Shown here one piece after another: positions 11,454 through 23,518 of a stretch of 64,000 nt of DNA. The translations under genes and the position numbers were made by a program. The stretch covers positions 475,403-539,402 of the forward strand of contig VXBM01000269.1 of assembly GCA_013400155.1 (NCBI GenBank), in the 5' to 3' direction. Every line of letters starts with the position of its first letter. Position 1 is the first letter of the stretch. This stretch comes from Helopsaltes ochotensis (lineage: Eukaryota > Chordata > Aves > Passeriformes > Locustellidae). The notes beneath the pieces were generated by a model. That model made no database searches. It saw nothing but the letters and a program-made list of their open reading frames with translations, and had not been told where the DNA came from.

Positions 11454-13901
11454 ACTGTTCTATTGGAGATTTCTGTAGAAGGTAATCATAATTGCAAAAG
11501 TCCCATTGCTTTGAAGTGTGCCGAAATGTCATGTTTGTGGAAGCATGTGAGAGCCAACAAAGAAAGTTGTCTCAAAATATTTTCTTTCCTTTTCTTCTGT
11601 TTTCAATGGCTGTTAAATAGAATTTTCAATTTCAACTTTAAGAAAAGGTGGGAGAAGTGGAAATTTGTGAAGAAAATAAAACCTTACATGATTTCTTTCC
11701 TGAGAATCAGTTTTAGTATGTATAATCCATGAGCTTTGATAGAGGTGGATGGTCCTCTTTCATAATCCCCCCAATGTTGATTATGAATGAATGTTTAAAG
11801 ACCACAGCTAGAATAAGTTATTAAGAAACATTGATATTTCTCATTATTTGAATGTAATTTCAAAAGAGTTTATATCAGTTGGTCTATTGCTAAAGCTTTG
11901 ATAATTGATTAATTTGTTTTCAGTTACACTTATTCTCCTTTATGGAGAATATTCGTTTCTCTGGCGAAACTGTGGGAGATGCAGTTTTTAAAATGCCTTG
12001 AAGTCTGTAATGTATCTGTCCTTTATGGAAGCCTAGATGAGATTCCTCATTAGTTTCAGTAGGAATCAGGTTGATGCAATAATTAGTTTGCTTTAGGGCT
12101 AATTTTTACTTTCTTTTAAGTAGCACATATCATGAGGTGTACATTTTTTTTTTACTTAGTTCTCTCTCATTAAAAACCTCACATTGTTTGGAGAGAGAAG
12201 CCCTAATCATTGTGTGGTTGAAAGAAGGAATTCTGCTTTTCAACTCTTAGTAAGAAAAAATTCTGTCGGAAGGGACTCATTTGTCACCTACGATGACATT
12301 TCAACTTCGTCACATTCAACAGTTTCAGTTAATATTGTTCATTCTATTGGATTTGTATTTCTTTTCAAGGAAGGAAGGATAACTAGGATAACTAGGATGC
12401 ATAAAATTATGAGCTAGAAAGCAAAGAACTGAGAAAACAGCTGTAGAGTGTAAGGGAGGACTGGGGTGGGCATTTAGAATTTTGGGTCCTTTTAAAAACA
12501 TATAAACAAGCTACTGATTTCTGACTTCATAGTTTCTGAAAAACATTTGTTCTCTACAGGAGTCTGCTTGCTTTAATCTAATTTGCACATGGATTTAGAG
12601 TTACAGCTCAAGTTTCAAATGACTACATAAATTGAACTAAAATCATATCTTGTCTTTTAAACAGTGAAAATATAAATCACGTTCACGCTGCCTTGGCGAG
12701 AAGGGAAAAGTCCATGAAGTGTGGGTGGTCAAAAGTTTGTGCAACAGACGAGCTCTATTTATACAGAGGTCATGATTTTAAGGAATAAATGTTTATAATC
12801 CCAGATGGGAAAAGGTTTTAGAAAATTATTTCACAGTCATGGGGTTGCCACTCAGAGAAAAATTACTTTCTTATGGACATATCTTCAGTTATAATTCAGT
12901 TAAATTTGTGTATGTACACTAGCAATAATTTAACAAGTTCCTTCTGTTGTGTCTCACTATGATGAAGAAAGGCTTTAATTCATCAGTGAACTCTGTCTGT
13001 TTTCCCACCTCCATTGGTTCTTCCAGATGTCTGCTGTAGATGCCATAAAATGATAAAAGGATTAAGGTTTTAAGCCATCTGTTGATGTAGGTCTTGCTAG
13101 AATTATAAGTTCTAATTACACATCTCAGTGTAGCACACATTTTCAAGGCTCCCTTTATTCCATTATCAATGTCCTCGTTGTAGGATCTTTAGACATAGTT
13201 TTACACTTTTATCCATTTGAGAGATCAAGCTTCAATACCTTGGTTATTTGGCAGCCTAATTTATAGTATTTTCACTGGCATGTCCTTACTAATAGTGGAA
13301 TATTTCTCCTATCCTTTTAATTTTAGTTGTGAAACATATTAATTAATTTCATATTTTATATCCATTAACAGCATTTTAGGTTATCTGCCTTTTTTCTAAA
13401 ACAGCTAAGTTTCTGATTTTTAACTGCACCCCTTTGAGGATCTCAGCATGATTCACTGCGAGGTCTGTAGAGCCTGTGCTGTACAGTTTGATGGAAATGA
13501 AATGAGAGTTAAGCTTCTTATACTGCACTTTGTACCGTTGCTTTAATAAGCCAAATTCTCTCAGTGTAACTGAATCATGCAGCTCACAAGTGGCTGAGAA
13601 TTGTAATTGTAAAATTATCCAGCCCTTCAATGTGAATCTTCATTGCAACAGCTTCTGAGGGAAAAAGTGCCTGTGGGTGGACTCTGGAGAGTTTGTGAAC
13701 GTGTACCAGGTTCCTGTGGCTCACTGTCAACACCCGGGCACAGCTCCCACCTGACTTTCAGAATGCTAAAATATCTCCTGGGTTGTGGTGGTGTAGAAGG
13801 ACATTGCAGGTACAGGAAGTTTCTAAACATGAAATGCTGTAAGTTATTCAAGGCCATCTTTTCATTTTTTTTACTCCAGCTAATTAATTATAATAAGTAG
13901 G

Positions 13902-13930
13902 AATAAGTTGGCAATATTGGCCAACTTATT
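13902..13930. repeat. Perfect 11-bp inverted repeat with 7-base loop
   Basis: AATAAGTTGGC at 13902-13912 and GCCAACTTATT at 13920-13930 are exact reverse complements around AATATTG. Confidence 0.8.
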
Positions 13931-15819
13931 TTTGTTGGTGGAGGACTATTCCCCTAAGATACCCATTCATAATAGAAATGGGATTGACCTGCATGAAATT
14001 CAACTGCAGCTGGAATTTATAAAGTTAAGAACAGTGTTGTGAGTAAAAACCAGATACAGAGGAGTTTCTGGAGGACCTTTACAAAGAAATACCTGATTTT
14101 ACAAAAATCACTTACAAAAATAATCAAAACTTTTTACAACATTTGCAAAAGAAATAACTGATTTTCCTTGCTTTACTACAGCCAGTGTGCCATGTAATGT
14201 CAGTTGCTGTATTCTGTAGCCTGGCTCCATCTGACTTTTTTTTTAAACTGATAAAGTCCTAACCTGTAGCACCTGAAGTCAATCAACAGTGAATTTTCAT
14301 CCCTTCTTTTAAAATTCAAGTGAAACCATTATCCTGTTAGACACATCAAATTCTTCCCACCTTTAATAAAGAACTTCAGATGACTTTTTCTTACCTAAAT
14401 TGTTCTTGTCTGTTCAGTATATTTTTCTACCCTTAGGATTTTAATCAGAAGCCTCTATTTTCATTTTTGTCTTTAAAATATCATTCATTCCAAAAGACAC
14501 AGGATATCTCATTGCTGTAATTAAAAAAACAGGGTTTGGGGCTGGGATTTACATGCAGCCCCGGGTGACTGTCAAAAACAATCCACAGCTTTTGTAATCT
14601 CTTTCCTTTGGGAAGGAGAAAACAGTTTAAAGCACCCCTGTTCAACTCTTCAAGACTCAACGCTTCAGACTTAACACACAAAAAGGAGGGCATAGACCTG
14701 CATTAGGTCTGTGTTTAATACAACGCTGTTTAATAGAACACTGAAATACTGGAAAACATGGTTTAGAAAACCATACTGGAAATATGAATGAGTTTCTAAT
14801 TTTTGCGGTTTCTAGCTCAGCTGATCCTGTTCCCTATACTGTTTGTTTCTCAAGCTCCCTTTTATGGCTTGAGAATTTGTGTGCACCCATTAGCAGTAAA
14901 CTGGGATCAGGCTTGGTGTCTGTTTTCTTGGCCTTAAGTTTGCTTTTCTTTCGAATAACTGCTTTTCAAGGATTTGCATGATCTATCCCTGTATCTGATC
15001 CATTTCAGTAAATTGCAAGATCACTAGCAAGGGCATTGGCCACATCCTCTGTCTCCTATTAAATCTGGGAGTTAACAAACTCCAAGCAGCTTTTCTCTCC
15101 AAAATGTGTCTTCTTTTTTCTTTGTTCAAGATGTCCTGATTTTGCCCAAGAAAGTACAGAAAAACTGCTGCTGTGATCAGGGCAAGGGTCCTGCCAGCCC
15201 GGTTTCCTTTCTTCAGGAAAGATCAGTACCTTATGGAGAAATAGAAAAGATGTGACATTGAAAAAATCTTTAGAATAGATTAACTTGTTGAATTTATTCT
15301 GGCCACTGATCCAACCAATATAATTCTCCCTTAGCAAATAGTACTCTCATATATGAAATAGACTTTTTCATGGTTTTAGCAGCCTTACACAGTCAATAGC
15401 TGTTTTATGTTCAAGTGTAATAGGTACTTACTAATTTTCTCGCTAGACTTATATTAATTTCTGTATGAAATAGAAAATTTTGATAAAAATGCAAATATAG
15501 CCCACACACTCCTCTGTTCATGGTTCTTAATTTATTAGGCCTGTGTACAATAAATCTTAATCTACTCTGTGTGCTACATACAGAAAATATTCTCCAGCTG
15601 TTGAAAACAAGTGTAAATAATGTCAGAGAAAGCAGAAGCTGACATGGATTAAATGACCTTTCTAATAAAAGGAGCAATAATTGTAAATTAAAGTTTCAAT
15701 TACCCAACATACCTATGGATCAATATTTACAGATGTGTCTTATGTTGAGGCAGTAAATACCGAGGGAAAGGACCTGTATATAAAAAGAGTTTCTTTTAAA
15801 GTATCTTCCTTCAGTCTCT

Positions 15820-15875
15820 GGGGTTTTTTTGTTTGTTTGTTTGGTTGGTTTGGTCGTTTGTTTGTTTGTTTTTTA
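15820..15875. repeat. G/T-rich (TTTG)n tract
   Basis: A T-run followed by repeated TTTG and TTGG units, of the same type as the tracts at 10381 and 27643. Confidence 0.92.
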
Positions 15876-16149
15876 AATTCTAGTTTTGTTTGCAAAATTG
15901 TCTTTCTATCCCCAAACTAGAAGTTCTTTTTCTTTTTTCATTTCCGTGGATGTGCCCTTGGCCTCTCTTTTTCTCATCCCTCCTGCTGCCCTCCCCACTG
16001 CTCTCTTTCTTTTCCCATGGATCTCTTCTCTGGCAAAACTAATGCCATCCATTTATATGCTGCTCTCTGATGCTGTTTACATTTCTGATTTTCTCACCTT
16101 CTATTTCCTTAGCATGCTCTTCATATTCAATCATTTATTTTTGATTTGG

Positions 16150-16174
16150 TTTTTTTTTTTGATTTTTTTTTTTT
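16150..16174. repeat. T-rich tract
   Basis: Two runs of T (11 and 12 bases) separated by GA. Confidence 0.85.
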
Positions 16175-17598
16175 CCAGTCTGAACTTTCATCTCTTATTT
16201 ACGCCTGGAAGATTTTCCCCATTCAGTGGGGAAATAAGCTCTCTTCATACATACCCTTTTCAGAGAATTCATCTCCTATGTGTGATTGATACTGATAGGT
16301 TATACAAATGATTTTAGGTCTTCTTAAAATGATTTACAGTTTAAGATAAAGTTGTCTTCAGCTCTGTAATGTCTTGTGTGTCTGTCTTGTGTGTGATTAT
16401 GGCTGGCTTGGGGCAGGATTCCTGTCTTCTTTCCTTTGCGTGCAGCTCTGAGCGTGTTCCTGTCACTAAATGAGTCATGTTATTATTGACTAATAGATGG
16501 GGTGTTTCACTTCTCTGTTCTTTTAATTTGAACCCTTGTGAAACATGATTCCCCTTTTTAACCATTGAAAACCTACCTTACAGCTACTTTTATTCTCTGC
16601 CCAATGGAAACAAAGTATTTTCTCAGCAGAAGCATCTTAGTAAAATGTACTGTTGGCACAACTCCTAAATCTTGATTTAGAAGACTTTAGAACAGACATT
16701 TTGAATGATTTATAAATGATTTGCAGGGACTGATGTGTTGGGTTTGCTTCAGAGATTGACTGACATGTAATCTACAGTTTCTTCACAGTTGTGTAGTTAC
16801 TACTTTTGACTTTAATGGGAAATTCAAGTCTCCACTACCAATTTGATTAATGATGTAATACAACTTGTGACATTAAAAAAAGTTAAATGTTGATAATGAT
16901 AGGAGTTTCCTAGGAAGCTGAAAATATATTGCAGTTGTTGCTGAAGAGTTACAAAGTCTGGTCACTTGAAAATGTTAGCATGATTTTTAATGTTAAAAAT
17001 TTAAATAATACTTGTCATCTGAATATTTCTGCTGTTCTCCATTCCATAAGACTTTATGATGGAATCTTAATGTCTGCAGGGATGAAAAAATGTGTTGCAT
17101 GAACTAATTGGCTTTGAAGAAAGGAAAAGAGCATAAACTGACACATAAATAAGCAGAAATGCCACTCTTTGAAATCCACTAAGTAGAAAAATTTTCAAAA
17201 AATTACATCTGCAGTAAAAACATGCAAAAATTTGTGTTGGTCTTTTTAACATTTAATTTTCTTTTTGTGTAATATTTCAAAGTGTAACATTTTGGTTATT
17301 TTTGACAAGTGTGGTAACACAAAATATCATCCATTTATAATTAAGCACACCATTTTCTGTACAGGTAAGAAAATGCAACTACAGAGGGAGAGAGTAGTGG
17401 CCACATGTAATTAGTTAATTTCATATTCTTTCGGTTGTGTAGTAGAGTAGAACTATAATCTGAGAAAAATAGTTTTGTTCGCTGTGAAAACAATGCTGAT
17501 TCCCCTGTGCCAAGTCAATGCCTGTTAGTTCACATTTCCTGGTATACGTTGACATAAAGTCCTTCTCTGTGGAGAGTGTGTAGGTGTGTGCAAATATG

Positions 17599-17619
17599 GT
17601 GTGTGTGTGTGTCTGTGTG
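17599..17619. repeat. Short (GT)n microsatellite
   Basis: GTGTGTGTGTGTCTGTGTG, a dinucleotide repeat interrupted once by C. Confidence 0.85.
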
Positions 17620-20345
17620 CAACTGCAACTCTGATTTTGTATTCTCATTGAGTCAAGAGGAGTTTTGCTTGGGCAAAAGCAAAATTTACCCCCATTTACA
17701 GCATAAAAGCTGGAGAATAGAGAAATGAAGCAATTTGGGACTGCAGAGCTATGGTCTAGTGACAGAAGTAGGACCTGCTGAACCCAGAACTTTCCTCCAT
17801 AACAGGAGAGTTATTGTTGTCATTCTTCCAGCTCTCCGCTTGTAGAAGACTAATCTTATCCATGAGACACACTACAAGGTTACTAAGATTCCTATCACAA
17901 AATACTTCAGCTTTTAGGAAACACCATTGTCCTCAGTTCTGCCATCTTGCCTCCCATCTCTTCAAGGACTTGGTTAATCTAAGCCTGTCGTTAAGATTGG
18001 TATTCCTTACAGATTTTGTGTTTTTAATTACCCTTGGTTTAGGGAACATTGGCTTGTTTCAGTAATCATGTAAATTCTTAATGGAAAATAAGGAGCCTCA
18101 AATGGCATAGATTGTGTGTTGTATCCTCTGTTTTCTTCAAATAAATTGACAGTTTCAGACACTTGAATACTTACAGCCCTACTCTCAGTTAAAGACTCTG
18201 AGCAGGCCCAAAGGGATTGATGACTATTTTTGAATAATAAGATATTGCACAGAATGAATGAAAACATAAATGTAAGCCCTGTGCTGTTACTAAAATATTG
18301 ATACACCAGAGACATACAAAGTTGTGGCTAAAAAAGGGCTTTGAGAGAAAAGGAGGATAGGAACAATTGTGAATGAAGCTTTAAAAGAAGAAAAAAACAT
18401 GACCTGAGAAGAGAGTAGATTTAATATGTCTTGCAGAATGAAAATTTCATCCTTCCCCTTCTCCCCATTGGTATTTTGCTCACATGTTTTTAGAAATAAG
18501 CAGTGACAAGTTATCACTTTACACTAATTAACATTTTCTCTATAAAAGACTTTAAAGTTTCTGCATTCTAAAAGAAATCTAAATTGCATGGTAAAATATT
18601 AAAATGGTGTTTTTAAAATTCTGTCATCGTCTTCTGCTTGTGACAAATGAGAACCCATTTGCTTCTGTATTTTCACTCAGTGGCTGTCAGTTCCCAGGCC
18701 TGGTAAACTTTCATGTTATATCTTGAATATGGACTAGTCATATCAGGCCCTAAATCCAAAACATTTTCCAAGGTTGAAGCAAAGATGTTGCATTTATTTA
18801 CCTGATGTATTTTTTTTCTGTCTGTACAATCACAATTCAGTGTCCCATGAGATGGATTCCCATCATCTTCATCCTATATAAGAATTTCTCTGAGACTACT
18901 GAGTCTAATATCTGTCCCCAAACAAAATCCATTCTTCAGAGAAGCTGTCAGTGAACTGATTGATGCCATGTGTATGTTCATTTCCACATGCTCTACATAC
19001 TTACGCCCTGAAACACAGAAGTTTTCTTCATTATATAGATAAAATCAGGAGCAGAGATATGTGGAAATATATTGCTTTTCTTGGTGTACATTATTCTAGT
19101 ATAATGAATGTACTAGCAGCTAGTGATAAAAAAAGCAAAAAATAAAGTTGAGCACAAGTATATTTTAACGTTGCAGTGAATCAGGTTTTACTACTGTATC
19201 TTTGTATCTAAATGATTTCTACTTCTTATTTCTCTTCTTGATGTTCTGCATTTTAATGTCCAGATGAACCAGTTTTATGGTTGAGAGGTTATTTTCTAAA
19301 GCAAATGATGAATGTAGCTTTACACAAGAATTTTAATGCAACAGATGCATTCACTTATAGAATAACATCAAAGACTCTTTGACAGCAAATGAAAATATAT
19401 TAGTTTGTCATTAAAGGAATTTTGAATTTCTTACTAACTTAGATAAATGCAAGAAAATATATTTTTGACATCTCATTAGTTAAGTTGATTCCAATGGAGT
19501 CGTACGTTGTTAAACATGATAAAACATAACATTAAGACCCTTGACTGGGAAATACCATACAGAAAAATGGAATTGATTTGGTTTGTGGGGTTTATTCTGC
19601 ACCTTTGTTTTACATATAGTCCCCCAAGAACCAGGGAATTTGAGTGTTGATTTTAAAGAGATGATCTGTTAACAAGAATAGTAGTACGAAATCTTTGTCT
19701 GACAGAAAAGAAATAATAAGATAAGCAGATAGAGCACTTTAGCAGGAAAAAAGGACCAGTGGGAATGACCTACCTGTCCCAGAACCCCATTTATTCACAT
19801 ACTGTGTTTTTCAACTTAGGAATTTGACTGGTATTTATTTTACCTTCACCTGTTACTGTGCCCTTGAAAGAGTTTTACATCTATGCAAGTGATTTCGACT
19901 TGCACCCTTCCATAACTGTCTCCAGTCAGTCCTCTGTCTACCCAGTAGTTGTATCAGAAGGATCAAGGAAGAGTTAGGTCTTCTTGGGGTCTCCTTGCAA
20001 AAGATGTGCAGGATTTAATCTGAGACTGGTACATTCAAATATTTCATGCCAATTTCTGTTTGTAAATGTAGAGCGTTACAGTTTTAACTGTTCTATGCAA
20101 ATATACGAACACATTCACAATACATGGCTATTAATATTCTATATTTTAGCCTTTTGCCAAAGGTAAACTGGGAATTGGTCCAGCTCCAGACAACACTGCT
20201 TGTACTCTTAAAAATATTCTGTTGTTCATCTGATGATTAGATATTCTTAAGTTCTTTTCTGTTTTAAATCACAAGACATCCAATATCTGTTCTTTATTAA
20301 TTGCTAGTAATGGTATTCCCTGAACATCTTTTCTCTCATTCATAA

Positions 20346-21125
20346 AAACTAGTTAGGGAAGAGGTTGGTACATTCTCTCTTTCCCAGGTTGCCCATCCCA
20401 CTGGGGATGATTGTTTGAATATACAGTTCCCTGAGGATCTGTCAGACTGGTGGGTGATGAATGTTATCTCCTGGGAGCTGGCTTTCTTCAGGGATAGCTC
20501 AGGACAATCAGAGTTTAGGACTTCAGGAACACATTGCACAAATGCATCAATACTTCTTGATTTTGGAGAGGGGGATCACTGCAGGACACGATACCTAACT
20601 TCAAACTGATCAAAGATGGATTGGAAACTCCACCTCAATCCTGAGCATACTGTCTGGAAGAATCCCTTGTGTGTGCCCCACATCTCTGACCTGGGGCCTT
20701 TGACAGGACTGCTTCTTGCCTTTTATAAGCCCTCCTTTGTGATGTATGAGCCAAATGTCATGAAGCTGATGCTTATCCAGGTCCTTTGTGAGTGTTTCTG
20801 CATGCATCCCCATGCTCCCATTTCTAGGAGGATTTTCATTTGCTCACTGTCATGACAGTGTGCCTATGGTAATGTAGTGCGAACACCTGAGCCAAGCTGG
20901 CTTCCTACAGACAGGTACATTTATTACAGGAATGAGTCAAACCTCCCACAGTGTCTGATTATTGGGGGCCTTGCCCTTTTGGGGAGTGTCCCAGTCCCCT
21001 TCTTTGCCTTAGATGATAACAGACTCATTGAACAAATCTACTGTCATAGACTTGGGACTCTTTCAGAGGTGATAAAAGCAATTACTGATGCTAGCATTGA
21101 ATTTTTTTTCCATATTTTCCATTAA
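20346..21125 (+). other. Unrecognised 260-codon frame with two internal stops
   Basis: One + frame runs 780 bases with only two stops, at 20607-20609 and 20853-20855. G+C is somewhat higher than in its surroundings. The conceptual product resembles no family I know and shows no domain motif. It has no obvious poly(A) tail, flanking repeat or splice signals tied to a family. It may be chance or an old decayed retrocopy. No function is proposed. Confidence 0.2.
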
Positions 21126-21562
21126 AACCTTGAGAGATGTGGAACATGGCTAAGGAGGAATTTTGTGTGTGTGTATACATTTTTCTTTTGTCAGGAATAT
21201 ATGAGGGACAAATTACAACAGGTGGTGTTGAAATGTTGTTTGATAGGATTTCAATGCAGACAGGACTGAATGCTGCACCAAGTATACATCGTTGAATCTG
21301 CCCAAGATGACAAAATGTTCAACTAGACTTACTCATTATGTGTCAAATCAGAAAACATGCAGAATTACTGAAATGTCCATTGCTGAAACAAAGAGTGTAA
21401 TTCCAGGGCATGAGTAAAATGCAGATCAGTCCAAACTTTCTGGAAGCACTAAATTTATATTTATTCCTATACAATAAAGCCTCAGTATAGTTAACGATGT
21501 GTGCAGGAGCATGGATGCAATTCCCTATAATACAATTCAATGATTGTATAGCTGATGTTATC

Positions 21563-21599
21563 CATATCTATATCTATATGTATATAGATATATATAAAA
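21563..21599. repeat. AT microsatellite (TATC/TATA type)
   Basis: CATATCTATATCTATATGTATATAGATATATATAAAAA, a degenerate ATCT/AT repeat. Confidence 0.85.
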
Positions 21600-22452
21600 A
21601 TAGAAGCAAGAAAAATGAAGAAATTTAAAATGACTCAGTCAACAAATTGGCCAAAAGAAAGAAATAAAACAAAGGAAAGATACATAAGGATGCAGAAAGA
21701 CAGGATGGACACCACTATAGCAGTGACAAGTTTATGGCAAGAGAGATAATGAGTAGGAAGAAATGAGGCAGCTAAATGATAAGGTGGGGAAAAGTAGATA
21801 TGGAAAGACTGATGCAAAAGAAGTATGCTGTTTGGCAAGAGAGGAATTACATGATGGTCTATGAAATTAGAGAGTAAAGAAAGATAAAATGAAGTGAAAT
21901 TGGATTTAATGAGGTAGAAGAAAGGTGATTAGGGACAGAAAAAAAATAGAATTTAGTGATGAGAAAATCCTGTTAAATTATCCAATAAATCTTCTTTCCA
22001 CTCAAGCGTTTCCCTTTCTTCTCCTTCTCTCCAAGATAATTTCCAGGATAGTTGTATCAATATCTAACCATAGAATAAATGCCCTTTTCACCATCATTCC
22101 ATAGAACCAGGAAAATGATATAAGTGTGCTCCTGGCATGGAGTCATAGTCTCCAGGCCTGTAGTCTACATAGTGTGTTAGCTCTTTGCCAAGACCATGGT
22201 TAAGAAACTGGTATCACTTTTTCAAGGGCTCCTTTGTTTAGGATAGGTTTTGATGGACATTAAATCCATTAATTATATGGGATAACTGTGTTTGATATAA
22301 CCTTCTTTCCCTTTTTTTTCATAATCTCTAGTGCATTAGTTAAATCTCTGGAATTTGTGCCATTTGCTTCTCTTTAATATTGTTTAGTTTCCTATTGCAG
22401 TTTATTTAAATCCAAATATAGCAGATAGGAGCAGCAATACACGGTGGTCACG

Positions 22453-23020
22453 TGTCATGGTTTAACCCCAGCAGCCAAGTACCGCACTGCTGATTTCACA
22501 CATCTCCCGCCTTCCCCTCCCATGGAAGGATGGGGAGGAGAATCAGGGAAAAAACCAAACAAATAAAACCTGTGGTTTGAGAATAGAATAGCTTTATAAT
22601 TGAAATAAAATCTAATAATGATAGTTCTAATGTAAAGGGGGACAACAGAAAGAATTAAATCCCACTAAGAAGAGGCGCTGCACACTGCAGTTGCTCACCA
22701 TCTGCTGCTGACTGCCCAGTGAGTCCCTCAGCAGTGACTGCACCTCCCAGCCAGCTCCCTGTTTATTTCCTGAGCATGTGTGGAATATCCCTTTGGGCCT
22801 AACGGGTTGGGTGTCCAGCTATGCTCCCTGCTGGCTTCTGGTGCAGCTCCTCCCTGGCAGACATGAGCCACTGAAGAGTCCTTGACGTAGGGTGAGTGTT
22901 ACTGAGCAGCAGCCAAAACATCAGAGTGTTATCAACATTGTTCTCATCCTAAATCCAAAACACAGCACCGTGCCAGCTTCTGAGGATGAAATTAATACCA
23001 CCCCAGCCAAAACCAGGACA
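22453..23020 (-). mobile_element. Solo LTR of an avian endogenous retrovirus (ERVL-like)
   Basis: The element runs from TGTCATGGTTTAACCCC to CCAAAACCAGGACA, about 568 bases, bounded by TG...CA as retroviral LTRs are. Internally, GAATAATAATGATAG-like AT-rich text, a GCTCACCATCTGCTGC block, a CCTTGACGTAGGGTGAG block and CATTGTTCTCATCCTAAATCC keep the order I remember for an LTR widespread in bird genomes. No internal viral genes flank it, so it is a solo LTR left by recombination. The five bases on each side (TCACG and GTACA) are not an obvious target duplication. The sense strand is tentatively minus, from the remembered family orientation. The ERVL class is also from memory. Confidence 0.85.
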
Positions 23021-23101
23021 GTACAGCAGATAGCTTTCCATTAATTTAACTGAGTTATATTCAGAAGGTAGTGTTCACAGATTTTGGGCAGTTTCCTTAT
23101 T

Positions 23102-23156
23102 TTCTTCTTCTTCTTCTTCTTCTTCTTCTTTTTCTTTCTTTTTTTTTTCTTTTTTT
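23102..23156. repeat. (TTC)n microsatellite plus T/C tract
   Basis: About nine TTC units from 23102 to 23129 run into a T-rich pyrimidine tract ending at 23156. The + strand is pure pyrimidine apart from flanking bases, so triplex (H-DNA) formation is possible. Confidence 0.95.
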
Positions 23157-23492
23157 AGTGGATAAAGAGGAGAATTCAACACTTGATGCCTCATACATGC
23201 CTCATACTTCATACAACAATCCATCAAAACAATTGCCACTATTGCATTCTTAATGTGTCACATTTCTGCCTTGATGTCATGGCACTGGGACCTTGTTTGG
23301 CAATAATTTTCCTATAGGTTGAAATTCAGTCTGTTTGGACAGTAGGATGGAAATTACAGCAAAATTACTTATCTCCCACAAAAAGTGGTTTAACAAAACA
23401 ACCCCGGACAACTCCCAGTTTGGTGTTCTGAAAAAGGGCTCTTTTCAAGTCGGTGAGCTAGTAGAAATGGAGGACTGTTCTGAAAAAGCAGA

Positions 23493-23518
23493 ACAACTAA
23501 ACTGCAAAGTTTAGTTGT
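23493..23518. repeat. Perfect 11-bp inverted repeat with GCAA tetraloop
   Basis: ACAACTAAACT and AGTTTAGTTGT are exact reverse complements around GCAA, which would be a GNRA tetraloop in RNA. Confidence 0.8.

Larger units (their letters stand above)
10523..20345. other. Unique intronic DNA with minor simple repeats
   Basis: No exon or known element was recognised. It includes an AT microsatellite at 11409-11453, the G/T tract at 15820-15875, T-runs at 16150-16174 and a short GT repeat at 17599-17619. The ORFs are short and unrecognised. Confidence 0.55.
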
